From assembly GCF_902833225.1 (NCBI RefSeq), contig NZ_CADFEI010000003.1, positions 1 to 64,000 on the forward strand: a stretch of 64,000 nucleotides of DNA, given 5' to 3'. Shown here one piece after another: positions 42,096-49,602 of the stretch. The translations under genes were made by a program, and so were the position numbers. The notes beneath the pieces were generated by a model. That model ran no database searches, had not been told where the DNA came from, and worked only from the letters and a program-made list of their open reading frames with translations. The DNA is from Burkholderia sp. BCC1644 (lineage in GTDB: Bacteria; Pseudomonadota; Gammaproteobacteria; Burkholderiales; Burkholderiaceae). Every line of letters starts with the position of its first letter. The stretch's first letter is position 1.

Positions 42096-43730
42096 ATGAG
42101 CGAAACCTTCGACTACGTGGTCGTCGGCGCGGGCAGCGGCGGCAGCGTGGTGGCCGCGCGACTGGCCGAAGCCGGCCATACCGTGTGCGTGCTGGAAGCC
42201 GGCCCGCCCGATACCAACCCGTTCATCCACATTCCGGCGGGCTACATCAAGAACCTGTTCAACGACCGGCTGGTGTGGCGCTTTCGCAGCGGGCCGATCG
42301 CCGGCACGGACGGGCGCACCATCGAACTGACCCAGGGCAAGGTCGTGGGCGGATCGGGTTCGATCAACGGCATGGTCTACAACCGCGGGCAACATGCCGA
42401 TTTCGACGGCTGGGCCGCGCTCGGCAACCCCGGCTGGGGCTACGACGACGTGCTGCCGTTCTTCCGGAAGGCCGAGACGCGCATCGGGCCCGGCGACGAT
42501 CGTTATCGCGGCCGCAGCGGCCCGTTGATCGTGACCGACCCGGTCATGCCGGCGCCGCTGTGCGACCTGTTCGTCGAGGCGGTCGAGAGCCTCGGTTATT
42601 CGTATGTGGCCGATTCGAATGCCGAAGCGCAGGACGGCGTCGGCCCGTGGCATTTCATGATCGACACGCGCGGCCGCACGCCTCGGCGCTGGAGCGCCGC
42701 GCGGGCCTACCTGCATCCGGCCATCAGGAAGGGCCGCGTGGCGCTGCGCACCAACAGCCCCGCGACGCGCGTGCTGCTGGACGGCCGCCGCGCGGTGGGC
42801 GTACGGTATCGGGCAGGCGGCACCGGCGCGCCCGAGCGCGAGGTGCGCGCCAACCGCGAGGTGATCGTCGCGGCGGGTGCGCTGAACACGCCGCGCCTGC
42901 TGCAGATCTCCGGCATCGGCGACAGCGCGCATCTGCGCGCCATCGGCGTGCAACCGAAGGTCGACCTGCCTGGCGTGGGCGCCAACCTCGTCGATCACTT
43001 CAACCTGCGCGTGGCCGTCAAGGTGAAGGACGTCGCCACCATCAACGAGCGCGGGCGCGGGCTGCCGCTTGCCCGGGAGATCGCCCGGTACTGCCTGGGC
43101 CGGCCGAGCATCCTGAGCATGGGCCCGGTGCCGATGCGCTTCTTCTTCCGCTCCGAGCCCTCGCTGACGCGGCCCGACCTGCAGGTTTCGTTTACGCCCG
43201 GCAGCTATCAGGAAGGGTTGCCCGGCCTGCTCGATCACTATCCGGGCATGACGCTGGGCGGCCACAAGCAGCGCCCGGACAGTCGCGGCTGGGTCCGCGC
43301 GCGTTCCGCGAACATCGACGAGCTGCCCGAAGTGCAGCCGAACTACCTGACCGACGAATCGGACCAGCGCGCGATGGTGGCCGTGGTGAAGATGGCGCGA
43401 GCCGTGTTGCAGGCGCGGCCGTTCGCGCCGTACTACGTCGACGAGATGTTCCCCGGCAAGGACGTACGCACCGACGACGAGATTCTCGCGTTCGCGCGCC
43501 AGCGCGGCGGCACCGTCTACCACCACAACGGCACCGCGCGCATGGGGCCCGACAGCGACCCGATGGCGGTGGTCGATGCGCGGCTGCGCGTGCGCGGCGT
43601 GCAGGGCCTGCGCGTCGCCGATGCGTCCGTGATGCCGATGCCGATCTCGGGCGCGACCAATGCCGCCGCCATCATGATCGGCGAGAAGGCGGCCGACATG
43701 CTGGTACAGGATGCGAAAGCGGCGCGCTGA
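42096..43730 (+). CDS. GMC-family FAD oxidoreductase (choline dehydrogenase-like)
   Basis: A 544-residue GMC flavoprotein. The N-terminal FAD motif is YVVVGAGSGGSVVAARLAEA; the GMC signature GKVVGGSGSINGMVYNRGQH (around residue 87) and the second signature GALNTPRLLQISGIGD (near 265) are clear. The catalytic His is in TVYHHNGTARMGPDSDP and the C-terminus is GATNAAAIMIGEKAADM. Relatives (AlkJ, polyethylene-glycol and choline dehydrogenases) oxidise primary alcohols and pass electrons to the respiratory chain. It follows the ALDH after three bases, so translational coupling is likely. Confidence 0.94.
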   Translation: MSETFDYVVVGAGSGGSVVAARLAEAGHTVCVLEAGPPDTNPFIHIPAGYIKNLFNDRLVWRFRSGPIAGTDGRTIELTQGKVVGGSGSINGMVYNRGQHADFDGWAALGNPGWGYDDVLPFFRKAETRIGPGDDRYRGRSGPLIVTDPVMPAPLCDLFVEAVESLGYSYVADSNAEAQDGVGPWHFMIDTRGRTPRRWSAARAYLHPAIRKGRVALRTNSPATRVLLDGRRAVGVRYRAGGTGAPEREVRANREVIVAAGALNTPRLLQISGIGDSAHLRAIGVQPKVDLPGVGANLVDHFNLRVAVKVKDVATINERGRGLPLAREIARYCLGRPSILSMGPVPMRFFFRSEPSLTRPDLQVSFTPGSYQEGLPGLLDHYPGMTLGGHKQRPDSRGWVRARSANIDELPEVQPNYLTDESDQRAMVAVVKMARAVLQARPFAPYYVDEMFPGKDVRTDDEILAFARQRGGTVYHHNGTARMGPDSDPMAVVDARLRVRGVQGLRVADASVMPMPISGATNAAAIMIGEKAADMLVQDAKAAR

Positions 43731-43828
43731 GCACGCGTTTGCACATCGCGTCACGCCGGGAGGCCGCACGCAGGCCCGGCAGTGGCGCGTTGCTGCTTTC
43801 GCGCGTCGGTAAAAGGAGGCAGACCGAT

Positions 43829-43862
43829 GCGTCGGCGACCGGCGGCAGCCGATCGCCGACGC
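43829..43862. terminator. Hairpin between convergent GMC and Rieske genes
   Basis: Ten-base perfect arms GCGTCGGCGA and TCGCCGACGC with a 14-base loop, in the 137-bp gap after the GMC stop (43730) and next to the Rieske stop (43868). No clear T tract. Confidence 0.45.
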
Positions 43863-43867
43863 CGGCG

Positions 43868-45112
43868 CTACGCGATCGCGTCCTTCACGGTCGACGCCGA
43901 CGACCACCGGACCACCTGCTCGAGCCCGTGCCGGCACAGGATCTCGCTTTCGTTGAAATGGACGAACGGTTTCGCGCCAGTCTCCATGCCGGCCTGCATC
44001 GATTCGATGTTGCCGAGATCCTCGAGCATGCCGTCGGAGATGTGCGACGTGAAATGCTCGAGTTGCAGGCGCTCCCGTACGCTCTTCGGTTTCTTGTTGT
44101 AGAAGCGCGCTTCCCAGATGGTCGTGTTCGCCGACGTCGGCCAGAATTCGTGCGTCCAGAACTGGTTCGCGGAAATCTGCAGATGCCAGTTCGGGAAGAA
44201 CCAGTTCACGTCCTGCGACCACGCCGGATGCCGCTCGGGGTTCACGCCGCGATGCTCGGTGAGCGGATTGGCCTGGGCGACGTTGCGCGTGCCGGTCACC
44301 GTCTCGCCGGCCGCGAACAGCCAGCGCATCACCTTCGCGTGCTCCGGCACCGCGACGCTCTGGTTCAGCCACAGCGAGAACGAGCGATGGGCGCCGCGCA
44401 GGTTCGCGCCCAGCGGCCGCCCGAACGGATTTTCCTTGCCGGTGTAGATCGGCCCGAACGTCTTCGGGTGGATCGACGCGATGTGATACACCTCGCTGAA
44501 GTTTTCGGCCACCGCCTTCCAGTTCGCCCTGAACTCGCCGCGCAGCACGATCGCGTTGTCGGCGTCCGGATAGTCGATGCCGGACAGCGCGTCGGCCATC
44601 GGTCCGAGGAATTCCGCGAGACCGACCTCGGGCGCCGGCGCCAGGTTGACGAAGATCCAGCCGTCCCACACGTCGAGCGCGACGGGCGTCAGACCGCATT
44701 TCTTCCGGTCGAGATGGAAGAAGCCGGCCTCGTCGGGCACGTTCGCCAGCTCGCCTGCGTTGTTGTACCCCCAGCTGTGATACCGGCAGACGAAACGCTT
44801 CGCGTTGCCGCTCGGCCGGTGCTCGACGATATTCGCGCGATGCGCGCAGACGTTGTGAAACGCGCGGATCTTGCCGTCCTCCGAACGCGCGACGATCACG
44901 GACGCCTTGGCGACCGCAAGATCCTTGACGAAGAAATCGCCCGGCTTCGGGATCCGCTCGACGCGGCCCACCATCAGCCAGGCGCGGCGAAAGATCCGCT
45001 CGCGTTCGATTTCGTATTGCTCCGGATCCGTGTACAGCGTGGTCGGCATCGGCTTCGTCGACAGGCCGACGGATTCGGTCAAGCTCGGTTTGAATTCACC
45101 AGGGTGGTTCAT
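43868..45112 (-). CDS. Rieske non-heme iron oxygenase, large (alpha) subunit
   Basis: A 414-residue ring-hydroxylating oxygenase alpha subunit. The Rieske ligands are CAHRANIVEHRPSG and CRYHSWGY (C-x-H, then C-x2-H). The mononuclear iron site is ENFSEVYHIASIHPKTFGP with two His, and the bridging acid is the Glu of NFSE. Such enzymes add O2 or O-demethylate using electrons from a ferredoxin and reductase. Neither partner is encoded in this window, and no beta subunit is recognised; a small unknown gene lies directly upstream instead. AGGAG precedes the ATG. The perfect motif 1 palindrome and motif 2 lie upstream of this two-gene unit. Confidence 0.93.
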   Translation of the reverse strand: MNHPGEFKPSLTESVGLSTKPMPTTLYTDPEQYEIERERIFRRAWLMVGRVERIPKPGDFFVKDLAVAKASVIVARSEDGKIRAFHNVCAHRANIVEHRPSGNAKRFVCRYHSWGYNNAGELANVPDEAGFFHLDRKKCGLTPVALDVWDGWIFVNLAPAPEVGLAEFLGPMADALSGIDYPDADNAIVLRGEFRANWKAVAENFSEVYHIASIHPKTFGPIYTGKENPFGRPLGANLRGAHRSFSLWLNQSVAVPEHAKVMRWLFAAGETVTGTRNVAQANPLTEHRGVNPERHPAWSQDVNWFFPNWHLQISANQFWTHEFWPTSANTTIWEARFYNKKPKSVRERLQLEHFTSHISDGMLEDLGNIESMQAGMETGAKPFVHFNESEILCRHGLEQVVRWSSASTVKDAIA

Positions 45113-45168
45113 GCCAGCTCCTGAAAGGGATGGGGACGGCGGGTTCGGATCGACCCGACGACGCGCGA

Positions 45169-45531
45169 TCAGCCGTGCGGCTGAAAGCCGGTCGCGATCG
45201 TCAGTGCGTGAACGGGCGGCGCATGCCGGATGCCCGACGCCTCGTGCATTTCGACGGCGATCGCCGCATGGCACATCGCGAGCAGCAGGCGAAACAGGTT
45301 CTGCGCGGGCGCCGGCATGTCGTCGAGCGGAAACTGCTCGAGATAAACGGTCGCCTCCTCCGCCCGCCCGGACATCGCTTCGTAGAACGCCACGATCTCC
45401 GCATACGGCGTGGCCGCGCGATGGATCCAGCGCGCGTGCGACGTCGGCGCATTCCATCGGTCGAGAAACGGTTCGAGCGCCTCGAAGCCTTCCGGCAAGC
45501 GCTGCGAATCGCGTGATACATCGTCAGTCAT
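45169..45531 (-). CDS. Small unknown protein co-transcribed with the Rieske oxygenase
   Basis: I do not recognise the family. A 120-residue, mostly helical product: GFEALEPFLDRWNAPTSHAR, then IHRAATPYAEIVAFYEAMSG and LFRLLLAMCHAAIAVEMHEA. It has no Cys cluster, signal peptide or membrane span, so it is neither a ferredoxin nor an obvious NTF2-like beta subunit. GGAGGAG before ATG 45531 and the 56-bp gap to the oxygenase gene argue that it is real and belongs to that operon. It could be an accessory or assembly subunit, or a ligand-binding protein. Confidence 0.75.
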   Translation of the reverse strand: MTDDVSRDSQRLPEGFEALEPFLDRWNAPTSHARWIHRAATPYAEIVAFYEAMSGRAEEATVYLEQFPLDDMPAPAQNLFRLLLAMCHAAIAVEMHEASGIRHAPPVHALTIATGFQPHG

Positions 45532-45708
45532 CGTGCTCCTCCAGTTCCGGATCGCAACGCCTGCGCCCGGAATGGGCCGCATCGCATTGCGTCGTGTCAC
45601 AGCGTGATACGTGACCTCGCGGCATCGGCACCGGGCCGTTCGTGCGGCCTCTTCTCCGGTGTCGACCGGCAACGCGAGCGAATTCGTGTTCCACCGGACA
45701 CACTTCGC

Positions 45709-45732
45709 ATTCCGTACTTCGAAACACGGAAC
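45709..45732. promoter_or_regulatory. Full palindromic motif 1 operator
   Basis: Arms TTCCGT (45710-45715) and ACGGAA (45726-45731) around ACTTCGAAAC, whose centre TTCGAA is itself symmetric. This shows that AAGTACGGAACA elsewhere is one half of a dimer site. It is about 180 bp upstream of the small gene preceding the Rieske gene, with a further TGTTCCAC at 45687. Confidence 0.75.
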
Positions 45733-45774
45733 GGATTGCAAGCGGATACGGCATCTTCGGCGTCGCCCGTTTAC

Positions 45775-45788
45775 CTAACGAACGATAG
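45775..45788. promoter_or_regulatory. Motif 2 operator, Rieske side
   Basis: CTAACGAACGATAG, nearly the consensus; with flanks it aligns closely to the porin site (AACG-TAGATTG shared). About 244 bp upstream of the Rieske operon. Confidence 0.65.
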
Positions 45789-46002
45789 ATTGATTCGATG
45801 CAGGCGATCGCTCCATCCGGTCTAACCCGGACGCAGATGCCGGTTCCGACAGGATGGCGGCGCACTTGCGTATCGACGACGAACGCGCCGAATGCTGCGA
45901 ACGGCATGCCGGCGCGCAGCGCGCGACAGCCGGCACACGCTTCACGGCCCACGGTGGCCGTGCTTAATGGATAACACTCATGGCACATCACTTTGCGTCA
46001 CG

Positions 46003-46026
46003 CCAAACTACCTAACGATAGTTTGG
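46003..46026. promoter_or_regulatory. Motif 2 operator, MFS side (longest arms)
   Basis: Eight-base perfect inverted arms CCAAACTA and TAGTTTGG around CCTAACGA; core CTACCTAACGATAG at 46008-46021. It lies 145 bp before the MFS ATG and overlaps a plausible TTGCGT/GATAGT promoter, which suits a repressor. Confidence 0.72.
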
Positions 46027-46170
46027 TAATCGAGTGCGTGCCGGCGAAATCGCCGATGCGTCGAACGACCACCCAGGCTGACCGGATGCCCATGACCGGC
46101 CTGACGCACAAGCGGCATGCCGTCCCGACATCCCCTTTCACAAGCATCAGACGATCGTATCGGAGACAAG

Positions 46171-47565
46171 ATGAGGAATGCCATGAATGAAGTGCCGCCC
46201 GTCGGCGGCCTGGACGACGCGCTATCGGGACGAACCTCGTCGAGGGTCGTCCATGACAGCCTCCGGTCGTGGTACATCCTGGGCATCATCACGTTCGCGT
46301 ATTCGCTCGCGTACATCGACCGCCAGCTTCTCAACCTGCTCGTCGATCCGATCCGGCATTCGCTCGCCATTTCCGACACGCAGCTCAGTCTCGTTCAGGG
46401 CATCGCGTTCATTTCCGCGTACCTGATCGCATCACCGCTGTTCGGCCGGCTCGTCGACGTCACCAACCGGCGCAACATCCTGCTGGTCGGCATTTGCCTG
46501 TGGTGCATCTTCACGGCGCTGTGCGGCAAGGCCACGACGTTCCAGGGGTTGTTCCTCGCGCGCTTCGGCGTCGGGGCCAGCGAAGCCTGCGTGTTTCCGA
46601 TCGCGCTGTCGATGATCGCCGACTGCTTTTCGGCGAAGCAGATGCCGCGTGCGATGAGCGTGTTCATTCTCGGCCCGATGCTCGGCGGCGGGCTCTCGCT
46701 CGTCGCCGGCGGCCTGGTCATCTCGTTCGCCCGCGACGTTCATCAGCAGTTTCCGATGCTCGCCGGGTTCGAGACCTGGCAACTTGCTTTCGTGCTGATC
46801 GGGCTGCCCGGCATGCTGTTTGCGTTGCTGGTATGGCTGACGGTGCGCGAACCGATGCGCAGCAAGGTCGTCAGCGGAAGCGCGGACGATCGGCAGTTTT
46901 CGACCCGCGAATCCGCTGCATTTCTGTGGGCGCGCCGCGGGTTCTACGCGCGCATCCTGCTCGGCGTCGGCATGCTCGCCATCGTCGTGCTCGGGATGCC
47001 TGCGTGGATGCCGACCTACCTGATCCGTTCACACGGGATGCCCGCGGCGCTGGTCGGGTTTCGTTTCGGCGCGCTGGTGGTCTGCTGCGGGATTGCAGGC
47101 GCGCTGGTGGGCCCCTGGGCCGTGCGCCGATTCGAAAAGCGCGGCTACGAAGACGCACCGTTGCGCACGGCCGCGTTCGCGATGATCCCGATGTTGTTGT
47201 GCTGCGCGAGCATCCCGTTTGCGCCCGGCGCGACGGGTACGCTGATCGCGGCCGGCGGCACGGTGTTCTTCTTCACGCTGCCGACCGGGTGCATGGCCGC
47301 GGCGCTGCAACTCGTCGCGCCCAGCCGCATGCGCGGTACCGTCGGCGCGCTCTACTCGTTCTTCGCGCAGCTGATCGGTTTCGGGCTCGGGCCGACGCTG
47401 ATCGCGCTCTTCACCGATCGCGTGTTCGGCAATCCGAAGATGGTCGGCGATTCGATCGGGATCGTTTGCACGATCGCGGCCGCGCTCGCCGTATGGTTGC
47501 TGTTTGGCGCGCTGCCTCACTATCGTCGATTGCTTGCGGAGGAGCGTGGCACGCTGGTGGGGTGA
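46171..47565 (+). CDS. MFS transporter (spinster-like group)
   Basis: A 464-residue carrier with about 12 membrane helices. The first helices read ILGIITFAYSLAYIDRQLLN and later SPLFGRLVDVTNRRNILLVG (motif A variant), then LFLARFGVGASEACVFPIAL. The Y-I-D-R-Q and G-E-A motifs resemble Spns-type MFS proteins found in aromatic and steroid catabolic clusters of proteobacteria. ATG 46171 has GGAG five bases upstream; ATG 46183 and an upstream 46117 are alternatives. It is divergent from the Rieske operon and shares its operator region. Role: uptake of the unknown substrate. Confidence 0.9.
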   Translation: MRNAMNEVPPVGGLDDALSGRTSSRVVHDSLRSWYILGIITFAYSLAYIDRQLLNLLVDPIRHSLAISDTQLSLVQGIAFISAYLIASPLFGRLVDVTNRRNILLVGICLWCIFTALCGKATTFQGLFLARFGVGASEACVFPIALSMIADCFSAKQMPRAMSVFILGPMLGGGLSLVAGGLVISFARDVHQQFPMLAGFETWQLAFVLIGLPGMLFALLVWLTVREPMRSKVVSGSADDRQFSTRESAAFLWARRGFYARILLGVGMLAIVVLGMPAWMPTYLIRSHGMPAALVGFRFGALVVCCGIAGALVGPWAVRRFEKRGYEDAPLRTAAFAMIPMLLCCASIPFAPGATGTLIAAGGTVFFFTLPTGCMAAALQLVAPSRMRGTVGALYSFFAQLIGFGLGPTLIALFTDRVFGNPKMVGDSIGIVCTIAAALAVWLLFGALPHYRRLLAEERGTLVG

Positions 47566-48042
47566 CTTGTGGGGTTCAGGCGGGATCATTGAGCGCTGCG
47601 GCCAACGACACGCGCCGCAGTGACAGGATTTTCGATGCGGATGGGCAGCGTCGAGTGTTGCCTGATCGTCGTCGATGGGGCGCAGAATCCGGTTGTCCCC
47701 GGAAAAAGCCGCACCCCGCGCCAGCCTGGACTGGCAAACTGCGTCAAAATCAGCGGGAGGTGTCGAAGGCACCATGCCACTCATCCGAATGAGCGGCATG
47801 GAACGCCGTGCAGGCCAAACCCGGCAGTTGCGGCATGGCACCACAAGGTCAGGTTGGATGACGCGAAAACGGGCTCGCGATCGTGTGCGAGGTAACGTTT
47901 CCGGTGCCGCGGCGGTGGCCCGCTGGGTCGGAAATCGCCCTGTCAGCCTGCGCCACGGCAACTTCGGCCATCGCGCAACATGGCCGATTTCGGCGGATCC
48001 TCGCACAGCGTTAGAATAGCGCCCTTTGCATGGGAGACGACA
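47566..48042. other. 477-bp region without recognised gene
   Basis: No convincing coding sequence. The one structure seen is an inverted repeat, TCGGCCAT (47964-47971) and ATGGCCGA (47980-47987) with an eight-base spacer, which could be an operator or weak terminator before the small gene at 48043. Confidence 0.5.
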
Positions 48043-48357
48043 ATGTCCTGGTTCGTGTATGAAGTGCCCGAATACCACGAAGACGCTGCGCGCATCGAAC
48101 CTTTCAGCGACCTGCGTAGCCGTGTGCTGAAAGCCGGTGGTCCGGCCATGGCCGACGACCTGGAAAGTGTTCGCGAAAACGCCGCTGCAACGGCGGACAC
48201 GCCCGAGCACCCCCTGCGAACGCCGGAGAATCCGCAGGTCTTTCCGATTCCTTACGCCGACTCGATGATCCTGGTCGGGTTCATCTTCGATCTGAAACGC
48301 GAATTCCGGCAACTGGTCGTGTCACCTGTGGAAATGCCCTGGCTGAAAGACGCGTAA
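48043..48357 (+). CDS. Hypothetical protein (104 aa)
   Basis: Unknown. A 104-residue soluble protein starting MSWFVYEVPEYHEDAARIEP and ending with a compact stretch IPYADSMILVGFIFDLKREF. GGGAGA lies five bases before the ATG. It stands alone in a patch that also contains an H-NS-family remnant, so it may be part of a horizontally acquired fragment. No catalytic motif is visible. Confidence 0.6.
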   Translation: MSWFVYEVPEYHEDAARIEPFSDLRSRVLKAGGPAMADDLESVRENAAATADTPEHPLRTPENPQVFPIPYADSMILVGFIFDLKREFRQLVVSPVEMPWLKDA

Positions 48358-48440
48358 CCGGTGCTCGGATCGGAAGCCGGCGGGAACGTCGGCAGTAACG
48401 CGAAGGCCGACAGTTGCAGGTGTCTGTCGTCCGCGGTTCT

Positions 48441-48626
48441 CTAAAGCAACGACAACTGCGCCGGTATGCTTGTGCGACCAGCGTGATCGCTTTCCTTTAC
48501 CGCCGAGCGCTGCTGGGTCGTGGGCTGAGTGCTCCCGTCGTCCGGTCGATACTTGCGCGCCCACTCGACACCAAGCACCTCGGACGAGAACACAACGCCA
48601 GGCGCAATCTGTACAAGTTCGCTCAT
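48441..48626 (-). CDS. Small hypothetical protein (61 aa), coupled to the gene at 48623
   Basis: Unknown. MSELVQIAPGVVFSSEVLGV then a polar C-terminus rich in Gln, Thr and Ser. Its ATG overlaps the stop of the upstream small gene (ATGA), the usual sign of translational coupling, which is the main support. No domain is recognised. Confidence 0.45.
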   Translation of the reverse strand: MSELVQIAPGVVFSSEVLGVEWARKYRPDDGSTQPTTQQRSAVKESDHAGRTSIPAQLSLL

Positions 48627-48847
48627 CTACGGATTTCCTGGGCAGGCTGAACATCAAAGTGCGCGGCGGCATACCGCGCACTGCAGTTCCACACTTCGAC
48701 GCCGTCACGGGTGAAGGTAGCCCATCCGTCCTTGACGGTCATCTCGGCGTACGGAAATACCTCGCCGTGTCCCATCGCCTTGGCAGCCAGGATCGTCCGT
48801 TCACGGCACAGCGCCTGATAAATTCCATCATGCAGCGTTGACGGCAT
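48623..48847 (-). CDS. Small hypothetical protein (74 aa)
   Basis: Unknown. A 74-residue product, MPSTLHDGIYQALCRERTIL at the start and NCSARYAAAHFDVQPAQEIR at the end. The frame continues upstream without a stop into the H-NS remnant, so the 5' end is uncertain; ATG 48847 is the first within the distinct part. Overlaps the next gene by four bases. Confidence 0.5.
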   Translation of the reverse strand: MPSTLHDGIYQALCRERTILAAKAMGHGEVFPYAEMTVKDGWATFTRDGVEVWNCSARYAAAHFDVQPAQEIRR

Positions 48848-48868
48848 CGCGCTCAACCGACAACCCCA

Positions 48869-49156
48869 CTCATCACTGGATATAAACCGGTCGCGATTCT
48901 TCGCGTTTGCAACCCGGTGAGGAACCTTGCCACGCCCGCTCCAGGCCGCGCCTGTTCCGGGGTCGCGATACTTCGGCGCAACCGGAGCGCGTGTGCCCGA
49001 CGCAGGCGCGCGTCATTGCCCGAAAAGTTGCTCAGCCGTGATGCCATACTCGGCGATCTAATCACGGATCGTCGTGATGCTGCTGTCCAGCTCGGCAATC
49101 CGCGCTTCTTCCGCCAGCGCATCTGCTTGAGCTTTCAGTTCGAGATAGGCCGCCAT
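48869..49156 (-). pseudogene. H-NS-family nucleoid protein, two nonsense codons
   Basis: The frame from ATG 49156 gives an H-NS-like N-terminus (MAAYLELKAQADALAEEARI), then TTIRD, a TAG at 49060-49058, IAEYGITAEQLFGQ, and a TGA at 49015-49013. In the same frame the DNA-binding domain follows: APVAPKYRDPGTGAAWSGRG, KVPHRVANAKNRDRF. The order and spacing are those of a short beta-proteobacterial H-NS paralogue with two point nonsense changes and no frameshift. The dimerisation half alone (32 residues) could still be made. H-NS paralogues of this size often travel with mobile islands. Confidence 0.8.
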
Positions 49157-49602
49157 GTACGTGAAGGGACTCCGATTCAGCAGATTGGCCAATGGTCGAG
49201 ACGGTATGGAGTGCAGGTGCAAGTCTGCTGTCCACGATCGACACATTATATTCCCGCGATTGGGAAAAGCGACCGCTTCAGCGGAGTGCACGGCGACCGT
49301 GGCGGGGACCCGGTGAACAATGTGGGTTCGAGTCGGACGCCCCTTTCGGCGAGTCATTAAATTCGTATTACGAACGATACTTTATATAAATCAAGCGCTT
49401 CGATTCCACGAAATTCAAGCGCCGGTTTCCCGAGTTCGAGGTGACGACGTACCGGGAAGGGCTCGAACGCGTTCGACGGGAGTCCTAGGCGGACGGCGGG
49501 CCCGCCTTCGCCGCGACAGGAAAATGCTTTCTACGAATCGTTGGTTTGAGCCGCGCGGCGCTGCCCGTAGCATGGGCGCGTCACCCTCCTTCCAGCATCG
49601 GA
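49157..49602. other. 446-bp region upstream of H-NS remnant and AraC gene
   Basis: Holds a markedly AT-rich block (49354-49400), likely the old divergent promoter. Within it ATTACGAACGATAC (49367-49380) matches 11 of 14 positions of motif 2 but with a shifted symmetry axis, so it is only a weak candidate. No gene is recognised. Confidence 0.5.

Larger units (their letters stand above)
45532..46170. other. 639-bp divergent control region, Rieske operon / MFS gene
   Basis: Contains the only full motif 1 palindrome (45709-45732) and two motif 2 copies (45775-45788 and 46003-46026), the densest control region of the cluster. Nothing else is coding as far as I can tell. Confidence 0.65.

Noticed and set aside
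47566..48042. Open frames after the MFS gene considered as a transposase remnant
   Set aside because: No transposase motif (DDE, HTH) or terminal repeats could be found on either strand.
49367..49380. Possible seventh motif 2 copy (ATTACGAACGATAC) upstream of the AraC gene
   Set aside because: Matches 11 of 14 positions but its own symmetry axis is shifted by one base relative to the CGAACG centre; mentioned only as a weak candidate.
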